From: Pseudomonas sp. NKUCC02_KPG
GTDB lineage: Bacteria > Pseudomonadota > Gammaproteobacteria > Pseudomonadales > Pseudomonadaceae
Direction of reading: 5' to 3'
DNA: 64,000 nucleotides
NCBI RefSeq assembly: GCF_019345465.1
Contig: NZ_JAHKRC010000016.1
Coordinates: 1-64,000 of the forward strand
Shown: positions 25,923 to 34,581 of the stretch, one piece after another
Numbering within the stretch: the stretch's first letter is position 1
Layout of the letters: every line of letters starts with the position of its first letter
The notes under the pieces: generated by a model
The model's input: only the letters and a program-made list of their open reading frames with translations
The model's database searches: none
What the model was told of the DNA's origin: nothing
Program-made: the position numbers and the translations under genes

Positions 25923-27023
25923 ATGGACACTCTGAAATGCTTACTGGGCGCCACTGTCTGTGGGCTCACGCTGCTGGCCACCAGCGTACATGCCGAACAG
26001 CGCGAGTTGCGGGTTTACAACTGGGCGGACTATATCCTGCCGTCCGTTCCCAAGGACTTCGCCAAACAGACGGGCATCAAGGTGACCTGGGATTCTTTCG
26101 ACACCAATGAAGCCCTTGAAGCCAAGCTGCTGACCGGCAACTCGGGGTATGACCTGGTGGTGCCGTCCAATCAGTTTCTCGATACCCAGATCAAGGCGGG
26201 AGTGTTCCAGAAACTGGACAAGTCCAAGCTGCCCAACTGGCAGCACCAGGACCCGGCCCTGCTCAAGTTGCTGGACACCAATGACCCTGGCAACCAGTAC
26301 GCGGTGCCTTACATGTACGGCACGGTGCTGATCGGCTTCAACCCGGCCAAGGTCAAGGCCGCGCTGGGCGAGAATGCACCGGTGGACAGTTGGGATCTGG
26401 TGTTCAAGCCCGAAAACATGGCCAAGCTGAAATCCTGCGGCGTGGCGATGCTCGATTCACCCTCGGAAATCCTGCCGTTGGCGCTGCATTATCTGGGACT
26501 GGACCCCAACAGCCAGAACCCGGCCGATTATGAAAAAGCCAAGGAGCTGATGCTCAAGATCCGCCCCTACGTGACCTACTTCAACTCGGCCAAGTACATG
26601 ACCGATATCGCCAATGGCGACATCTGCGTGGCCATCGGTTATTCGGGCAGCTTCTACCAGTTCGGCAATCGCGCCAAAGAGTCGGGTAACGGTGTCGTGG
26701 TCGACTGGCGCTTGCCCAAAGAGGGCGCGCCGATCTGGTTTGACACCTTCGCCATCCCTAAAAGCGCGAAAAATGTCGAAGAGGCCCACGAGTTCCTTAA
26801 CCACCTGCTGGAGCCCAAGGTCATTGCCGGGATCAGTGATTTCCTTGGCTACCCTAATGCCAACAAGGACTCCCTGGCGCTGATCAACAAGGACATCACC
26901 GCCAATCCGAACCTGACCCCAACCAGCGAGGCGCTGGAATCCCTGTATGTGGTGCAGCCGCTGCCGCAGAAAATGGAACGGGTGCGCACCCGGGTCTGGA
27001 CCAGTATCAAGTCTGACAAGTAA
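25923..27023 (+). CDS. Polyamine-type ABC substrate-binding protein (PotF/SpuD-like)
   Basis: Periplasmic binding protein of 366 aa, signal peptide ending near residue 24 (TSVHA), of the spermidine/putrescine class. Core motifs: LRVYNWADYILPSVPKDFAK, YDLVVPSNQFLDTQIKAGVF, VPYMYGTVLIGFNP and DSWDLVFKPENM. A second paralogue lies at 31862, but no ATPase or permease gene is nearby, so the two proteins must use transporter parts encoded elsewhere or act as sensors. GGGGAA precedes the ATG. Confidence 0.9.
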   Translation: MDTLKCLLGATVCGLTLLATSVHAEQRELRVYNWADYILPSVPKDFAKQTGIKVTWDSFDTNEALEAKLLTGNSGYDLVVPSNQFLDTQIKAGVFQKLDKSKLPNWQHQDPALLKLLDTNDPGNQYAVPYMYGTVLIGFNPAKVKAALGENAPVDSWDLVFKPENMAKLKSCGVAMLDSPSEILPLALHYLGLDPNSQNPADYEKAKELMLKIRPYVTYFNSAKYMTDIANGDICVAIGYSGSFYQFGNRAKESGNGVVVDWRLPKEGAPIWFDTFAIPKSAKNVEEAHEFLNHLLEPKVIAGISDFLGYPNANKDSLALINKDITANPNLTPTSEALESLYVVQPLPQKMERVRTRVWTSIKSDK

Positions 27024-27112
27024 CCCCTCTGGGGTAGTGAATGGGGGTTATCGTCAAGTGCCTGCCGGGTTCCTAAACTGGGGGCACTTAATCGAACGAC
27101 GAGAACAGCACC

Positions 27113-28213
27113 ATGCGTATCCGAGAGCTTGGCATCACTATCGGTTCAGGTACCCCGGGCGTGTACAACGCCATCACCGACGTACCGGGTGTGCGAGTGG
27201 GGCATCACACGCTCAATGTTGAAACCGATGGGGTTTCCATCCATTCCGGTGTCACCGTGATTGAGCCCCGGGCCGGAGCCACCCATTTGCAGCCGTGTTT
27301 TGCAGGCGTGCATGTGCTCAACGGCAACGGTGACGCCACGGGGCTGGAGTGGATCCGGGAGGCGGGCTTGCTGGCCTCGCCCATTGCCTACACCAACACC
27401 CACAGTGTTGGCGTGGTTCGCGATGCGCTGGTAGCTGCCGAGCGGGAGATGGGCAAGCAACATACCTACTGGTGCATGCCCGTGGTGCTGGAGACCTACG
27501 ACGGAACGTTGAACGATATCTGGGGCCAGCACGTGACTGCCGAGCATCTGCAACTTGCCCTGCAAGCGGCCGAGTCCGGGCCTGTGGCAGAGGGCAACGT
27601 CGGGGGCGGTACCGGAATGATCTGCCACGAATTCAAGGGCGGGATCGGCACGTCATCACGGGTATTGAGCCCGGAGCAGGGGGGCTGGACGGTAGGGGCG
27701 CTGGTGCAGGCCAACTACGGCGTGCGTGAAGCCTTGCGGGTGGGCGGCTACCCGGTCGGCACGGTGCTGGATGACGTGCCATCGCCCTTCAAAAGCGGGA
27801 TCAATGTCGGCGTGCCGGGCATGGGGTCGATCGTGATTACCCTTGCCACCGACGCGCCCTTGTTGCCCCATCAGTGCACCCGTCTTGCACAGCGTGCCAG
27901 TGTCGGGTTGGCGCGGGTGGGGGGAGGAACCGAGGACTCCAGCGGCGATATCTTCATTGCCTTTGCGGTGGGCAACCAGAACTTGCCAGCGGCCAACTTC
28001 GGTCATCCGGGTGAGCCGACAACGGCGTTGCAGATGGTCAACAACGACTACATCTCGCCGCTGTTCGTGGCAGCGGCCGATGCGGTAGAAGAAGCCATTC
28101 TCAATGCCATGCTGGGCGCCGATGACCTGACAGGCTGTGGCCATACGGTGCTGGCGCTCAAGCCTGAGCGATTGCTGGCGGCGCTCAGGCAGGTGGGCTG
28201 GAAAGCACCTTGA
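27113..28213 (+). CDS. P1-family aminopeptidase (DmpA/BapA-like)
   Basis: Self-processing N-terminal-nucleophile hydrolase of the S58/P1 family, 366 aa, including L-aminopeptidase D-amidases and beta-aminopeptidases. Start MRIRELGITIGSGTPGVYNA, ITDVPGVRVGH, the glycine-rich EGNVGGGTGMICHEFKGGIG, and Gly238-Ser239 in VPGMGSIVI, the expected autocleavage site that exposes the catalytic serine. No signal peptide, so cytoplasmic. It follows the polyamine-type binding protein by 89 bp and may trim an imported peptide or amide. Substrate unknown. Confidence 0.88.
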   Translation: MRIRELGITIGSGTPGVYNAITDVPGVRVGHHTLNVETDGVSIHSGVTVIEPRAGATHLQPCFAGVHVLNGNGDATGLEWIREAGLLASPIAYTNTHSVGVVRDALVAAEREMGKQHTYWCMPVVLETYDGTLNDIWGQHVTAEHLQLALQAAESGPVAEGNVGGGTGMICHEFKGGIGTSSRVLSPEQGGWTVGALVQANYGVREALRVGGYPVGTVLDDVPSPFKSGINVGVPGMGSIVITLATDAPLLPHQCTRLAQRASVGLARVGGGTEDSSGDIFIAFAVGNQNLPAANFGHPGEPTTALQMVNNDYISPLFVAAADAVEEAILNAMLGADDLTGCGHTVLALKPERLLAALRQVGWKAP

Positions 28214-28217
28214 GCCT

Positions 28218-28301
28218 GTAGTCGCTGCCGAGGCACGAAGGCTGCGAGCCTTTAGCGATATACATCGCCAATCGCAGCCTTCGTGCCTCGGCAGCGACTA
28301 C
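28218..28301. repeat. Perfect 30-bp inverted repeat between convergent genes
   Basis: GTAGTCGCTGCCGAGGCACG...GGCTGCGA (28218-28247) and its exact reverse complement (28272-28301), loop 24 nt. It lies 4 bp after the stop of the P1 peptidase and 21 bp before the end of the converging peptidase gene, so it can form a bidirectional terminator. Same family as the repeats at 10009, 38474 and 42811. Confidence 0.88.
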
Positions 28302-28322
28302 GGCCGGGGGCGGGATATTGGT

Positions 28323-30062
28323 TCAGAGCTTCGGCAATTGCCCGACGCGAGCCATCATTTCGGTGACGATCTGCAAGTCCAGCATGAACTGCTCGACCGT
28401 CTTGAACTCGTTGTCGGTATGGCCGGTGTACTTGACGTTGGGCATGGCCAGACCGAACTGCACGCCATTGGGCAGTTCATGGACCGATGTCGCACCCGCC
28501 GAGGTGCCGAAGGTGTGTTCCATGCCGAGGTTTTCGCTGGCTACGGCCAGCAGCGCCTTGACCCATTCACCCTCCGGGTTGCGGTACATCGGTTCGGCGA
28601 TGGTGTAGTCAAACGTCACCGCCACCTGCTTGCTCTTGCTCCAGGCATCCAGCTTCCCGGCAATCTGCTCCTTGAGCACCTGCGGGGACTTGCCCTTGGG
28701 CACGCGCAGGTTCACGGCAAGCTTGAGGGCCTTGTCATCCAGCCCGACAAACGTCAGTGACGTGGTCAGCGGCCCCATGAACCCGTCGGCAAAACCAATC
28801 CCCAACTTGCCACCTTCGTAGTCCAGGCCCCAGTTCTCGGCGCCATAGTGTGCGGCATCGGTAACGTGGTTGTGCTTGAGGGCGACCTGGCCATCAATGC
28901 TGCTGATGAAGTCCAGCATCCTTGCCACCGGATTGACCCCGGACTCGGGCTCTGAGGAGTGGGCAGACACCCCCGTGACGGTCAGCACGACATCCTTGCC
29001 GACCACCTTGGCGCTCACTTCGAAATTCACGCCATTGCGCCTGGCATAGTCGGCACCGGCTTTATTCAATGTGGCGGCCAGCTCTTCAGGCGTGTCCGTG
29101 ACCAGGGTGGCGACCGAGGTCGACGGGATCTGATTGGTTGCCATGCCGCCCGTGAGCGAGATGATTTCCGCGCCCTGACCCTCGGCGTTACGCCGCGCAA
29201 ATGTGGCCATGACCGTGCCGTAGCCTTTCTCGGCGATCACTACGGGGTAGCCGCCATCCAGCGCCAGGTTGTAGTTGGGGACCGGGTTGTTTTCGAAGTA
29301 ATAGGGGATGGCGTCACCGGAGGTTTCCTCGGTGGTGTCGATCAGCAGCTTGAAGTTTCTGGCCAGCGGCAACTTCTCCTCCTTGATCACTTTCATGGCG
29401 TACATCGCCACCACGATGCCGTTTTTGTCATCCTCGGTGCCACGACCGTACATGCGATCGCCAATCAGGGTGACCTTGAACGGATCGAGTTTTGTGCCGT
29501 CCTTGAGCACCCAGTTTTCCGGGGTTACCGGCACCACGTCGGCGTGGGCGTGAATACCGACCACTTCATCGCCACTGCCTTGCAGGGTGACTTCATAGAC
29601 GCGGTTGTCGACATTGCGAAAGTTCAGGTCGAAGGCCTGGGCAAGGCCCTTGATCTTGTCGGCGATCTTGATGAATTGCGGGTTCTCGTACTGGGGCACG
29701 CCGTCCAGGTTGACGGTCGGGATGGCAACCAGCTCTCGCAGGGTCTGGGTGGCCTCCTTGCCGTATTTCAACCGCGTGTAGAGGCCCAGCAGACGATAGA
29801 TTTCGTTCTGTTGCTCAGGGGTCAATGCCTTGTTGTCGAGAAAGGCGTTGAGGGTCGGCTGCAGGTTGTCGGCCCTGGCAAGATCGCTCTTGGCCAGCGC
29901 ACCCAGAAAATGCCTGAAGTCAGTGACCGGGGTTTCACTGAAGGTCTTGAGGATGGTCGCGCTCTGTTGCGGGGTGATGGTGGCGTGGGCAGCGGTGCTG
30001 AACGCCGCAAGGCTGGCCATCATCAATGTCGCGGCGGCCAGGTGCTTAAGTGGAAAGTGCAT
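28323..30062 (-). CDS. Exported M20-family dipeptidase
   Basis: Metallopeptidase of 579 aa, M20 (PepV/Sapep-like), with a signal peptide (AAATLMMASLAAFSTAAHA, cleavage near residue 27). Zinc-site residues: HAHADVVPVTPENW (His173, Asp175), GTEDDKNG (Asp211/212), DTTEETSGDAI (Glu245/246) and a late GHTDNEF. The start at 30062 follows AAAGGAA by 10 bp; two upstream ATGs extend the N-terminus without a signal-like pattern. An extracytoplasmic dipeptidase beside a cytoplasmic P1 peptidase suggests use of small peptides or gamma-glutamyl compounds. Confidence 0.88.
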   Translation of the reverse strand: MHFPLKHLAAATLMMASLAAFSTAAHATITPQQSATILKTFSETPVTDFRHFLGALAKSDLARADNLQPTLNAFLDNKALTPEQQNEIYRLLGLYTRLKYGKEATQTLRELVAIPTVNLDGVPQYENPQFIKIADKIKGLAQAFDLNFRNVDNRVYEVTLQGSGDEVVGIHAHADVVPVTPENWVLKDGTKLDPFKVTLIGDRMYGRGTEDDKNGIVVAMYAMKVIKEEKLPLARNFKLLIDTTEETSGDAIPYYFENNPVPNYNLALDGGYPVVIAEKGYGTVMATFARRNAEGQGAEIISLTGGMATNQIPSTSVATLVTDTPEELAATLNKAGADYARRNGVNFEVSAKVVGKDVVLTVTGVSAHSSEPESGVNPVARMLDFISSIDGQVALKHNHVTDAAHYGAENWGLDYEGGKLGIGFADGFMGPLTTSLTFVGLDDKALKLAVNLRVPKGKSPQVLKEQIAGKLDAWSKSKQVAVTFDYTIAEPMYRNPEGEWVKALLAVASENLGMEHTFGTSAGATSVHELPNGVQFGLAMPNVKYTGHTDNEFKTVEQFMLDLQIVTEMMARVGQLPKL

Positions 30063-30164
30063 GGTGTGGGGCATTCCTTTGCGGGCAGTGGGGTGGAAAT
30101 GGAGGCAAATGAAACAAAACATTTCCAAACTTACACTGCAAGGAAGTGCAACGGTAGGTGCTTT

Positions 30165-30959
30165 TTATTCCTGCGCCTGTAAAAACAGCGAGAACAGTTC
30201 GGACTGTGACTTGATTCCCAGCTTGCTGTACATGTGCTTGCGATGCACCTTCACCGTCTCTGCGGAAATCGCCAGTTTTCGGGCAACTTCCTTGTTCGAA
30301 CAGCCGCTTAGCAGCAATAGCCCCACCTCCATTTCCCGTGCGGTCAAGGGTGTACTCAACTGCTCGGTAGCGGTTTCCAGGCGGCTTTGCCAGTTGGGTG
30401 TCAGCTCTGCTGCCTCCCTGGGTTCGCGCTCGAACACCAGGCGCTGGCGCATCAGTGCGGCCACCCAAGGCTGTACCAGCCCCAGCAATGCGGTCTGTTC
30501 CAGGCTGAACCGGCACTGGCTGCCCAGTGACAGGCTCAGGGTTCGTTCATTGTCGAGTTGCACATTGATATGCACCTCGTCGGTGACGATATTCAGGCGG
30601 AAGTAGCGCTGGTAGTAATCGGTCTGTTCAAAGCATTCCGGGGCCACGTCCTGCAGCCGGAACAGCCCGCTTTTCGGTGATTCGCGGTTGGCAATGTAGA
30701 ACGGGTCCAGCAGGTACAGGCCCTTGAGATAATCCTGGAACAGTGAATCCATACCGCCGTCTTCGCCGGGGGATTCGGCCAGGACCTGCGGTTTTCCCGC
30801 GCTATAGATCAGCACCACCCAGTTGTCCACGGGCACATAGCGGCCCAGCAAACGCACCAGCGCCGTCCAGAAATTGGGCTGGTCGAGGGTTTCGATCACC
30901 CGGCCCACCGCGTCATGCCAAGCCACATCCTGCAACGTCAGATTCATCTCACTACCCAT
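30165..30959 (-). CDS. LuxR-family transcriptional regulator
   Basis: Regulator of 264 aa with a C-terminal LuxR helix-turn-helix (about residues 200-256: LTAREMEVGLLLLSGCSNKE, then VARKLAISAETVKVHRKHMY). The N-terminal 190 aa resemble no acyl-homoserine-lactone domain I can name. It lies between the M20 dipeptidase (same strand, 102 bp) and the divergent amidase gene at 31041, a usual place for a local regulator. An in-frame ATG four codons later (30947) is an alternative start; neither has a strong ribosome binding site. Confidence 0.8.
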   Translation of the reverse strand: MGSEMNLTLQDVAWHDAVGRVIETLDQPNFWTALVRLLGRYVPVDNWVVLIYSAGKPQVLAESPGEDGGMDSLFQDYLKGLYLLDPFYIANRESPKSGLFRLQDVAPECFEQTDYYQRYFRLNIVTDEVHINVQLDNERTLSLSLGSQCRFSLEQTALLGLVQPWVAALMRQRLVFEREPREAAELTPNWQSRLETATEQLSTPLTAREMEVGLLLLSGCSNKEVARKLAISAETVKVHRKHMYSKLGIKSQSELFSLFLQAQE

Positions 30960-31040
30960 TGGGTGTTACCCCATCGAAGTCATTTAAAGGCGCTGTGCCG
31001 CGCACCATACTCGGCTCATCCCTGGGTAAAAGGACCTGAG

Positions 31041-31859
31041 ATGAACATTGAAATGGTGCAACTGGCTGGCCGTGACGGCGACACCGCTTATAACCTGTCG
31101 CGCACATTGAATGCCATCGCCACCTGCGCTGGCGATACGGATTTGCTGGTGTTTCCAGAGACCCACCTGACCGGATTTGTCGGCGGCCAACAGCTGGCGC
31201 AGGTGGCCGAGCCCCTGGACGGTCCGACTCTGCACGCTGTGTTGCAGGCCGTACGGGAGCGTGGTGTCGGTGTGGTGGTCGGGATTGCCGAGGTCCATGA
31301 GGGCACGTTCTACAACACCTCGGTACTGGTGACGCCCGAGGGGATCGCGCTGCACTACCGCAAGACCCATCTTTGGCCGTCGGAACGTGGCGACTTCTGC
31401 CCTGGCGACCGTTTTACCACCGTTGTGTGGCAGGGCGTTCGGATTGGCCTGCTGATCTGTTACGACATTGAACTGCCGGAAACCAGCCGGGCCCTGGCGC
31501 AACTGGGGGCCGAACTGATCATCGTCACCAACGGCAACATGGATCCCTATGGCCCTGTGCACCGCACGGCAATCATGGCCCGCGCCCAGGAAAACCAGGC
31601 ATTCGCCGTGATGGTCAACCGCGTAGGGGCAGGGGACGACGGGCTGGTGTTTGCGGGTGGCAGCATGGCGGTCGACCCGTTTGGGCGGGTGCTGGTTGAA
31701 GCCGGGCGCGAAGAAAATCGCCAGGTGGTGGCGCTGGATTTTGATCAGCTGAAGGCTGCCCGCCGTGATTACGACTACCTCAAGGATCGCCGTTTGTTGC
31801 TGTCGGGCACACAGCTCGAACATGCAGACGGTCGTCGCGAACTGTTGATCGGAGCCTGA
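31041..31859 (+). CDS. Carbon-nitrogen hydrolase (nitrilase superfamily amidase)
   Basis: Amidase-type enzyme of 272 aa. The Glu-Lys-Cys triad is Glu40 (VFPETHLTG), Lys108 (HYRKTHLWPSE) and Cys140 (LLICYDIELPE). Motifs and length fit aliphatic amidases, omega-amidases and N-carbamoylputrescine amidase-like proteins, but no motif fixes the substrate. AAAGGA precedes the ATG. The polyamine-type binding protein starts 2 bp after the stop, tying the enzyme to uptake of that ligand. Confidence 0.87.
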   Translation: MNIEMVQLAGRDGDTAYNLSRTLNAIATCAGDTDLLVFPETHLTGFVGGQQLAQVAEPLDGPTLHAVLQAVRERGVGVVVGIAEVHEGTFYNTSVLVTPEGIALHYRKTHLWPSERGDFCPGDRFTTVVWQGVRIGLLICYDIELPETSRALAQLGAELIIVTNGNMDPYGPVHRTAIMARAQENQAFAVMVNRVGAGDDGLVFAGGSMAVDPFGRVLVEAGREENRQVVALDFDQLKAARRDYDYLKDRRLLLSGTQLEHADGRRELLIGA

Positions 31860-31861
31860 AC

Positions 31862-32962
31862 ATGAATAATAAAAACGGTATGCGCCTGGCCCTGGCCGCG
31901 GTGTTGAGTTGCAGCCTCGCGAGCGCGGTTGCGGCGCAACAGCAGGTGAACATCTACAACTGGTACGACTTTATTGCCCCCGACACGATGAAAAACTTTA
32001 AGGCCGAAAGTGGAATCGGCTCGATGTACGACGTGTTCGATAACAGCGATGTGATGCAAAGCAAGCTGATGGCCGGGCGCAGTGGCTATGACGTTGTCGT
32101 CGCCACCGGGGATCTGCTGCCCAACCTGATCAAGGCCGGGGTGCTCAAGGAGCTGGACCCCGCGCAGTTGCCCAATCGCTCACACCTGGACCCGGACATC
32201 CTGGCCAAGATGCAGAGTAACGATCCGGGTAATCGCTACGCCGTGCCTTACCTGTGGGGCACCACGGGGGTGGGCTATGACGTCGACAAGGTCAGGGCCG
32301 TGCTTGGGGCGGATGCGCCGGTCGATTCCTGGGACCTGATCTTCAAGCCCGAGAACCTGAGCAAGCTCAGCCAGTGTGGCGTGGCGATGCTGGACGCTCC
32401 CAGTGAAATCATCCCTATCGCCCTGCATTACCTGGGGCTGCCCTACAACAGCACCAACCCCCAGGACTACCAGAAGGCCGAGGCCTTGCTGCTGACGCTG
32501 CGGCCTTACATTCGCTACTTTGACTCGTCCAAATTCATCACGGACCTGGCCAATGGCAACGTGTGTGTGGTGGTGGGTTGGGCAGGCGGGGTGCAGGACG
32601 CCAAGACCGCCTCCCAAGTGGCCGGCAATGGGCGAAACATCCGTTACAGCATTCCTCGCGAAGGTGCGCCGATCTGGGTCGAAAGCATGGTCTTGCTCAA
32701 GGACGCGCCCAACCCGCAGCAGGGCCTGGCATTCATCAACTACATGCTGCGCCCGCAGGTGATTGCGCAGACCTCGACCTACCTCAAATACCCCAATGCC
32801 AATCAGGATTCCAGGGCGCTGATAGACGAAAAAATCCGTGACAACCCGGAAATTTACCCCGGCAAGGACGTCATGCAGACGCTGTTCCCGCTTGAGCCGC
32901 TGCCCCTGAAACTTGAGCGGGTACGGACACGGGTATGGAGCAAGGTTAAAAGCGGGACGTGA
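31862..32962 (+). CDS. Second polyamine-type ABC substrate-binding protein
   Basis: Periplasmic binding protein of 366 aa, PotF/SpuD/SpuE-like, with a signal peptide ending near residue 25 (ASAVAA). It matches the 25923 paralogue in VNIYNWYDFIAPDTMKNF, YDVVVATGDLLPNLIKAGVL, VPYLWGTTGVGYDVD and DSWDLIFKPENL. It has no transporter partner in the window. Translational coupling to the amidase gene (2-bp gap, GGAG inside the amidase end) suggests they act on the same compound. Confidence 0.9.
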   Translation: MNNKNGMRLALAAVLSCSLASAVAAQQQVNIYNWYDFIAPDTMKNFKAESGIGSMYDVFDNSDVMQSKLMAGRSGYDVVVATGDLLPNLIKAGVLKELDPAQLPNRSHLDPDILAKMQSNDPGNRYAVPYLWGTTGVGYDVDKVRAVLGADAPVDSWDLIFKPENLSKLSQCGVAMLDAPSEIIPIALHYLGLPYNSTNPQDYQKAEALLLTLRPYIRYFDSSKFITDLANGNVCVVVGWAGGVQDAKTASQVAGNGRNIRYSIPREGAPIWVESMVLLKDAPNPQQGLAFINYMLRPQVIAQTSTYLKYPNANQDSRALIDEKIRDNPEIYPGKDVMQTLFPLEPLPLKLERVRTRVWSKVKSGT

Positions 32963-32990
32963 GCCTCACAAAACCAGAGCTTCATCATCA

Positions 32991-33020
32991 CTGTGGGAGC
33001 GAGCAAGCCCGCTCCCACAG
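32991..33020. terminator. REP-derived hairpin between convergent genes
   Basis: CTGTGGGAGCG (32991-33001) and CGCTCCCACAG (33010-33020) with an 8-nt loop (AGCAAGCC), a compact REP core. It sits between the ends of the binding-protein gene and nikE and could act as a bidirectional terminator. Confidence 0.65.
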
Positions 33021-33025
33021 GAGTG

Positions 33026-33811
33026 CTACAGAATCGCCGTCTCGCGACAGACTTTGCTCGCCCTCGGCATCGCCGGCAGCACTGCTTCTTGCAAGGTCCG
33101 TGCTGCCGGGTGGGTAAAGCGCATCTGCGGGGTAACAGGCATGTCCTCCACCAGCTTGCCTTCGGCCAATACCACCACTCGCTGGCAAAAGCGCTGCACC
33201 AGGCTCAAGTCATGGGTAATCAGCAAAAAACCCGTGCCGCAGTCGCGCCTTACTTGTGCCAGCAAATCCAGAATCTGCACTTGCAGCACCCGATCAAGGT
33301 TGGACAGGGCCTCGTCGAGAATAATCAGCTGAGGCCCGATCGCCATGGCCCGGGCAATCCCGGCGCGCTGCAGTTGGCCGCCGCTCAGTTGCGCGGGGAG
33401 TTTGTCGATGTCCCGGGCCTCCAGCTGGACCTGCTGCAACAGGTGTTCAACCCGGGCCTTGCACGACTCGGTAGACATTGTGCTGAGATGGCGCAGAGGC
33501 TCGGCAATGCTCCAGCCAATGCTGCGCTGGGGGTTGAAGGCACTGAGGGCGTCCTGGAATACCATCTGCACGCTTTGCAAAAACGGCGGCTGGCCATTGA
33601 ACACGATGCTGCCCTGATCGGCGGTTTCCAGGCCCATCAGCAGGCGCGCCAATGTGCTTTTGCCGCTGCCGCTGCCCCCCAGCAGGCCAAGGCTCTGGCC
33701 TTGCTCCAGGTCCAGATTCAATCCGTCGAGCACGTGCACTCGATGCCGTTTGCTGAAAAAACCGCCAGCGGTATAACCGTGACTCAGGTCGCGTACTTGA
33801 ATAAAGCTCAT
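33026..33811 (-). CDS. nikE: Nickel ABC importer ATPase NikE
   Basis: ATPase of 261 aa with Walker A GGSGSGKSTLARL, signature LSGGQLQRAGIARAMAIG and Walker B LIILDEALSNLDR. It is the second of two peptide/nickel-type ATPases (NikE/DppF). It is last of nikABCDE and overlaps nikD by ATGA. Assigned as nickel because of NikA and NikR in the same cluster; on its own it would be indistinguishable from a dipeptide ATPase. Confidence 0.9.
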   Translation of the reverse strand: MSFIQVRDLSHGYTAGGFFSKRHRVHVLDGLNLDLEQGQSLGLLGGSGSGKSTLARLLMGLETADQGSIVFNGQPPFLQSVQMVFQDALSAFNPQRSIGWSIAEPLRHLSTMSTESCKARVEHLLQQVQLEARDIDKLPAQLSGGQLQRAGIARAMAIGPQLIILDEALSNLDRVLQVQILDLLAQVRRDCGTGFLLITHDLSLVQRFCQRVVVLAEGKLVEDMPVTPQMRFTHPAARTLQEAVLPAMPRASKVCRETAIL

Positions 33812-34581
33812 GGCGCGCAGCCCTCCAGGGTCAATGAGTGATGCGCCGCCAGCAGCGTGCGCGCTTCCTTGCTTTGCGGTGCGTTGAACAGTTCATGCAC
33901 ACCGGCATGCTCGACAATCCGCCCGTTGGCCATGACGCTCACCCGGTCGGCGCAGCGCGCGACGACGCCCATGTCATGGGTGATCAGCAGCACGCCCAGG
34001 TTGCGTTGTTCCACCAGCCGCTCGAGCAGGTCGAGAAAGCGGGCCTGGGCCACAACATCCAGATCGCTGGTGGGTTCGTCGGCCAGCAAAAAGCGGCTGT
34101 CGGCCAGCAGGGCCAGGGCAATCATCATCCGCTGCAGCATGCCGCCGCTCAGTTGAAAGGCGAATGAGTCGAGCACCCGCTGATCATCGTGCAAACCCAC
34201 TTCGTGCAAGGTGGTCTGGATCAGCCGCTCGGCCTCGGCGCCTCCCAGGCCACGGGTCTGCAGGGTTTCGAGTGCGTGCTGGCGCAATGAGCGCACCGGG
34301 TTGAAGGCGCTGCGCGGGTTTTGCAGCACCAGCGCCACTTCACGGCCGCGCAAGTGCGTGGCTTCAACCGGGCGCCCGTCCAGTAGCAAGGTTGCGCCGC
34401 TGCTGTGGACACCGGGGGGCAATAAATCGAGGATGCCCAGGCTGGTCAGGGACTTTCCGGAACCGCTGGCGCCCACCAGCGCATGCACCTGGCCAGCCGT
34501 GAGGGTCAGTTCCACCCGGTCAACCAGGGTGCGTTGCTGGTGTTTGAGGGTCAGGTCGCGAATGGTCAATGTGTGCTTCAT
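33808..34581 (-). CDS. nikD: Nickel ABC importer ATPase NikD
   Basis: ATPase of 257 aa with Walker A GASGSGKSLTSLG, signature LSGGMLQRMMIALALLAD and Walker B FLLADEPTSDLDVV. It pairs with NikE. The stop overlaps nikE and the start overlaps nikC, each by 4 bp (ATGA), so five nik genes are translated as one unit. Confidence 0.9.
   Translation of the reverse strand: MKHTLTIRDLTLKHQQRTLVDRVELTLTAGQVHALVGASGSGKSLTSLGILDLLPPGVHSSGATLLLDGRPVEATHLRGREVALVLQNPRSAFNPVRSLRQHALETLQTRGLGGAEAERLIQTTLHEVGLHDDQRVLDSFAFQLSGGMLQRMMIALALLADSRFLLADEPTSDLDVVAQARFLDLLERLVEQRNLGVLLITHDMGVVARCADRVSVMANGRIVEHAGVHELFNAPQSKEARTLLAAHHSLTLEGCAP

Noticed and set aside
31541..31546. GGATCC inside the amidase gene as a VanR site
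   Set aside because: Context TGGATCCC lacks the full palindrome and is coding sequence.
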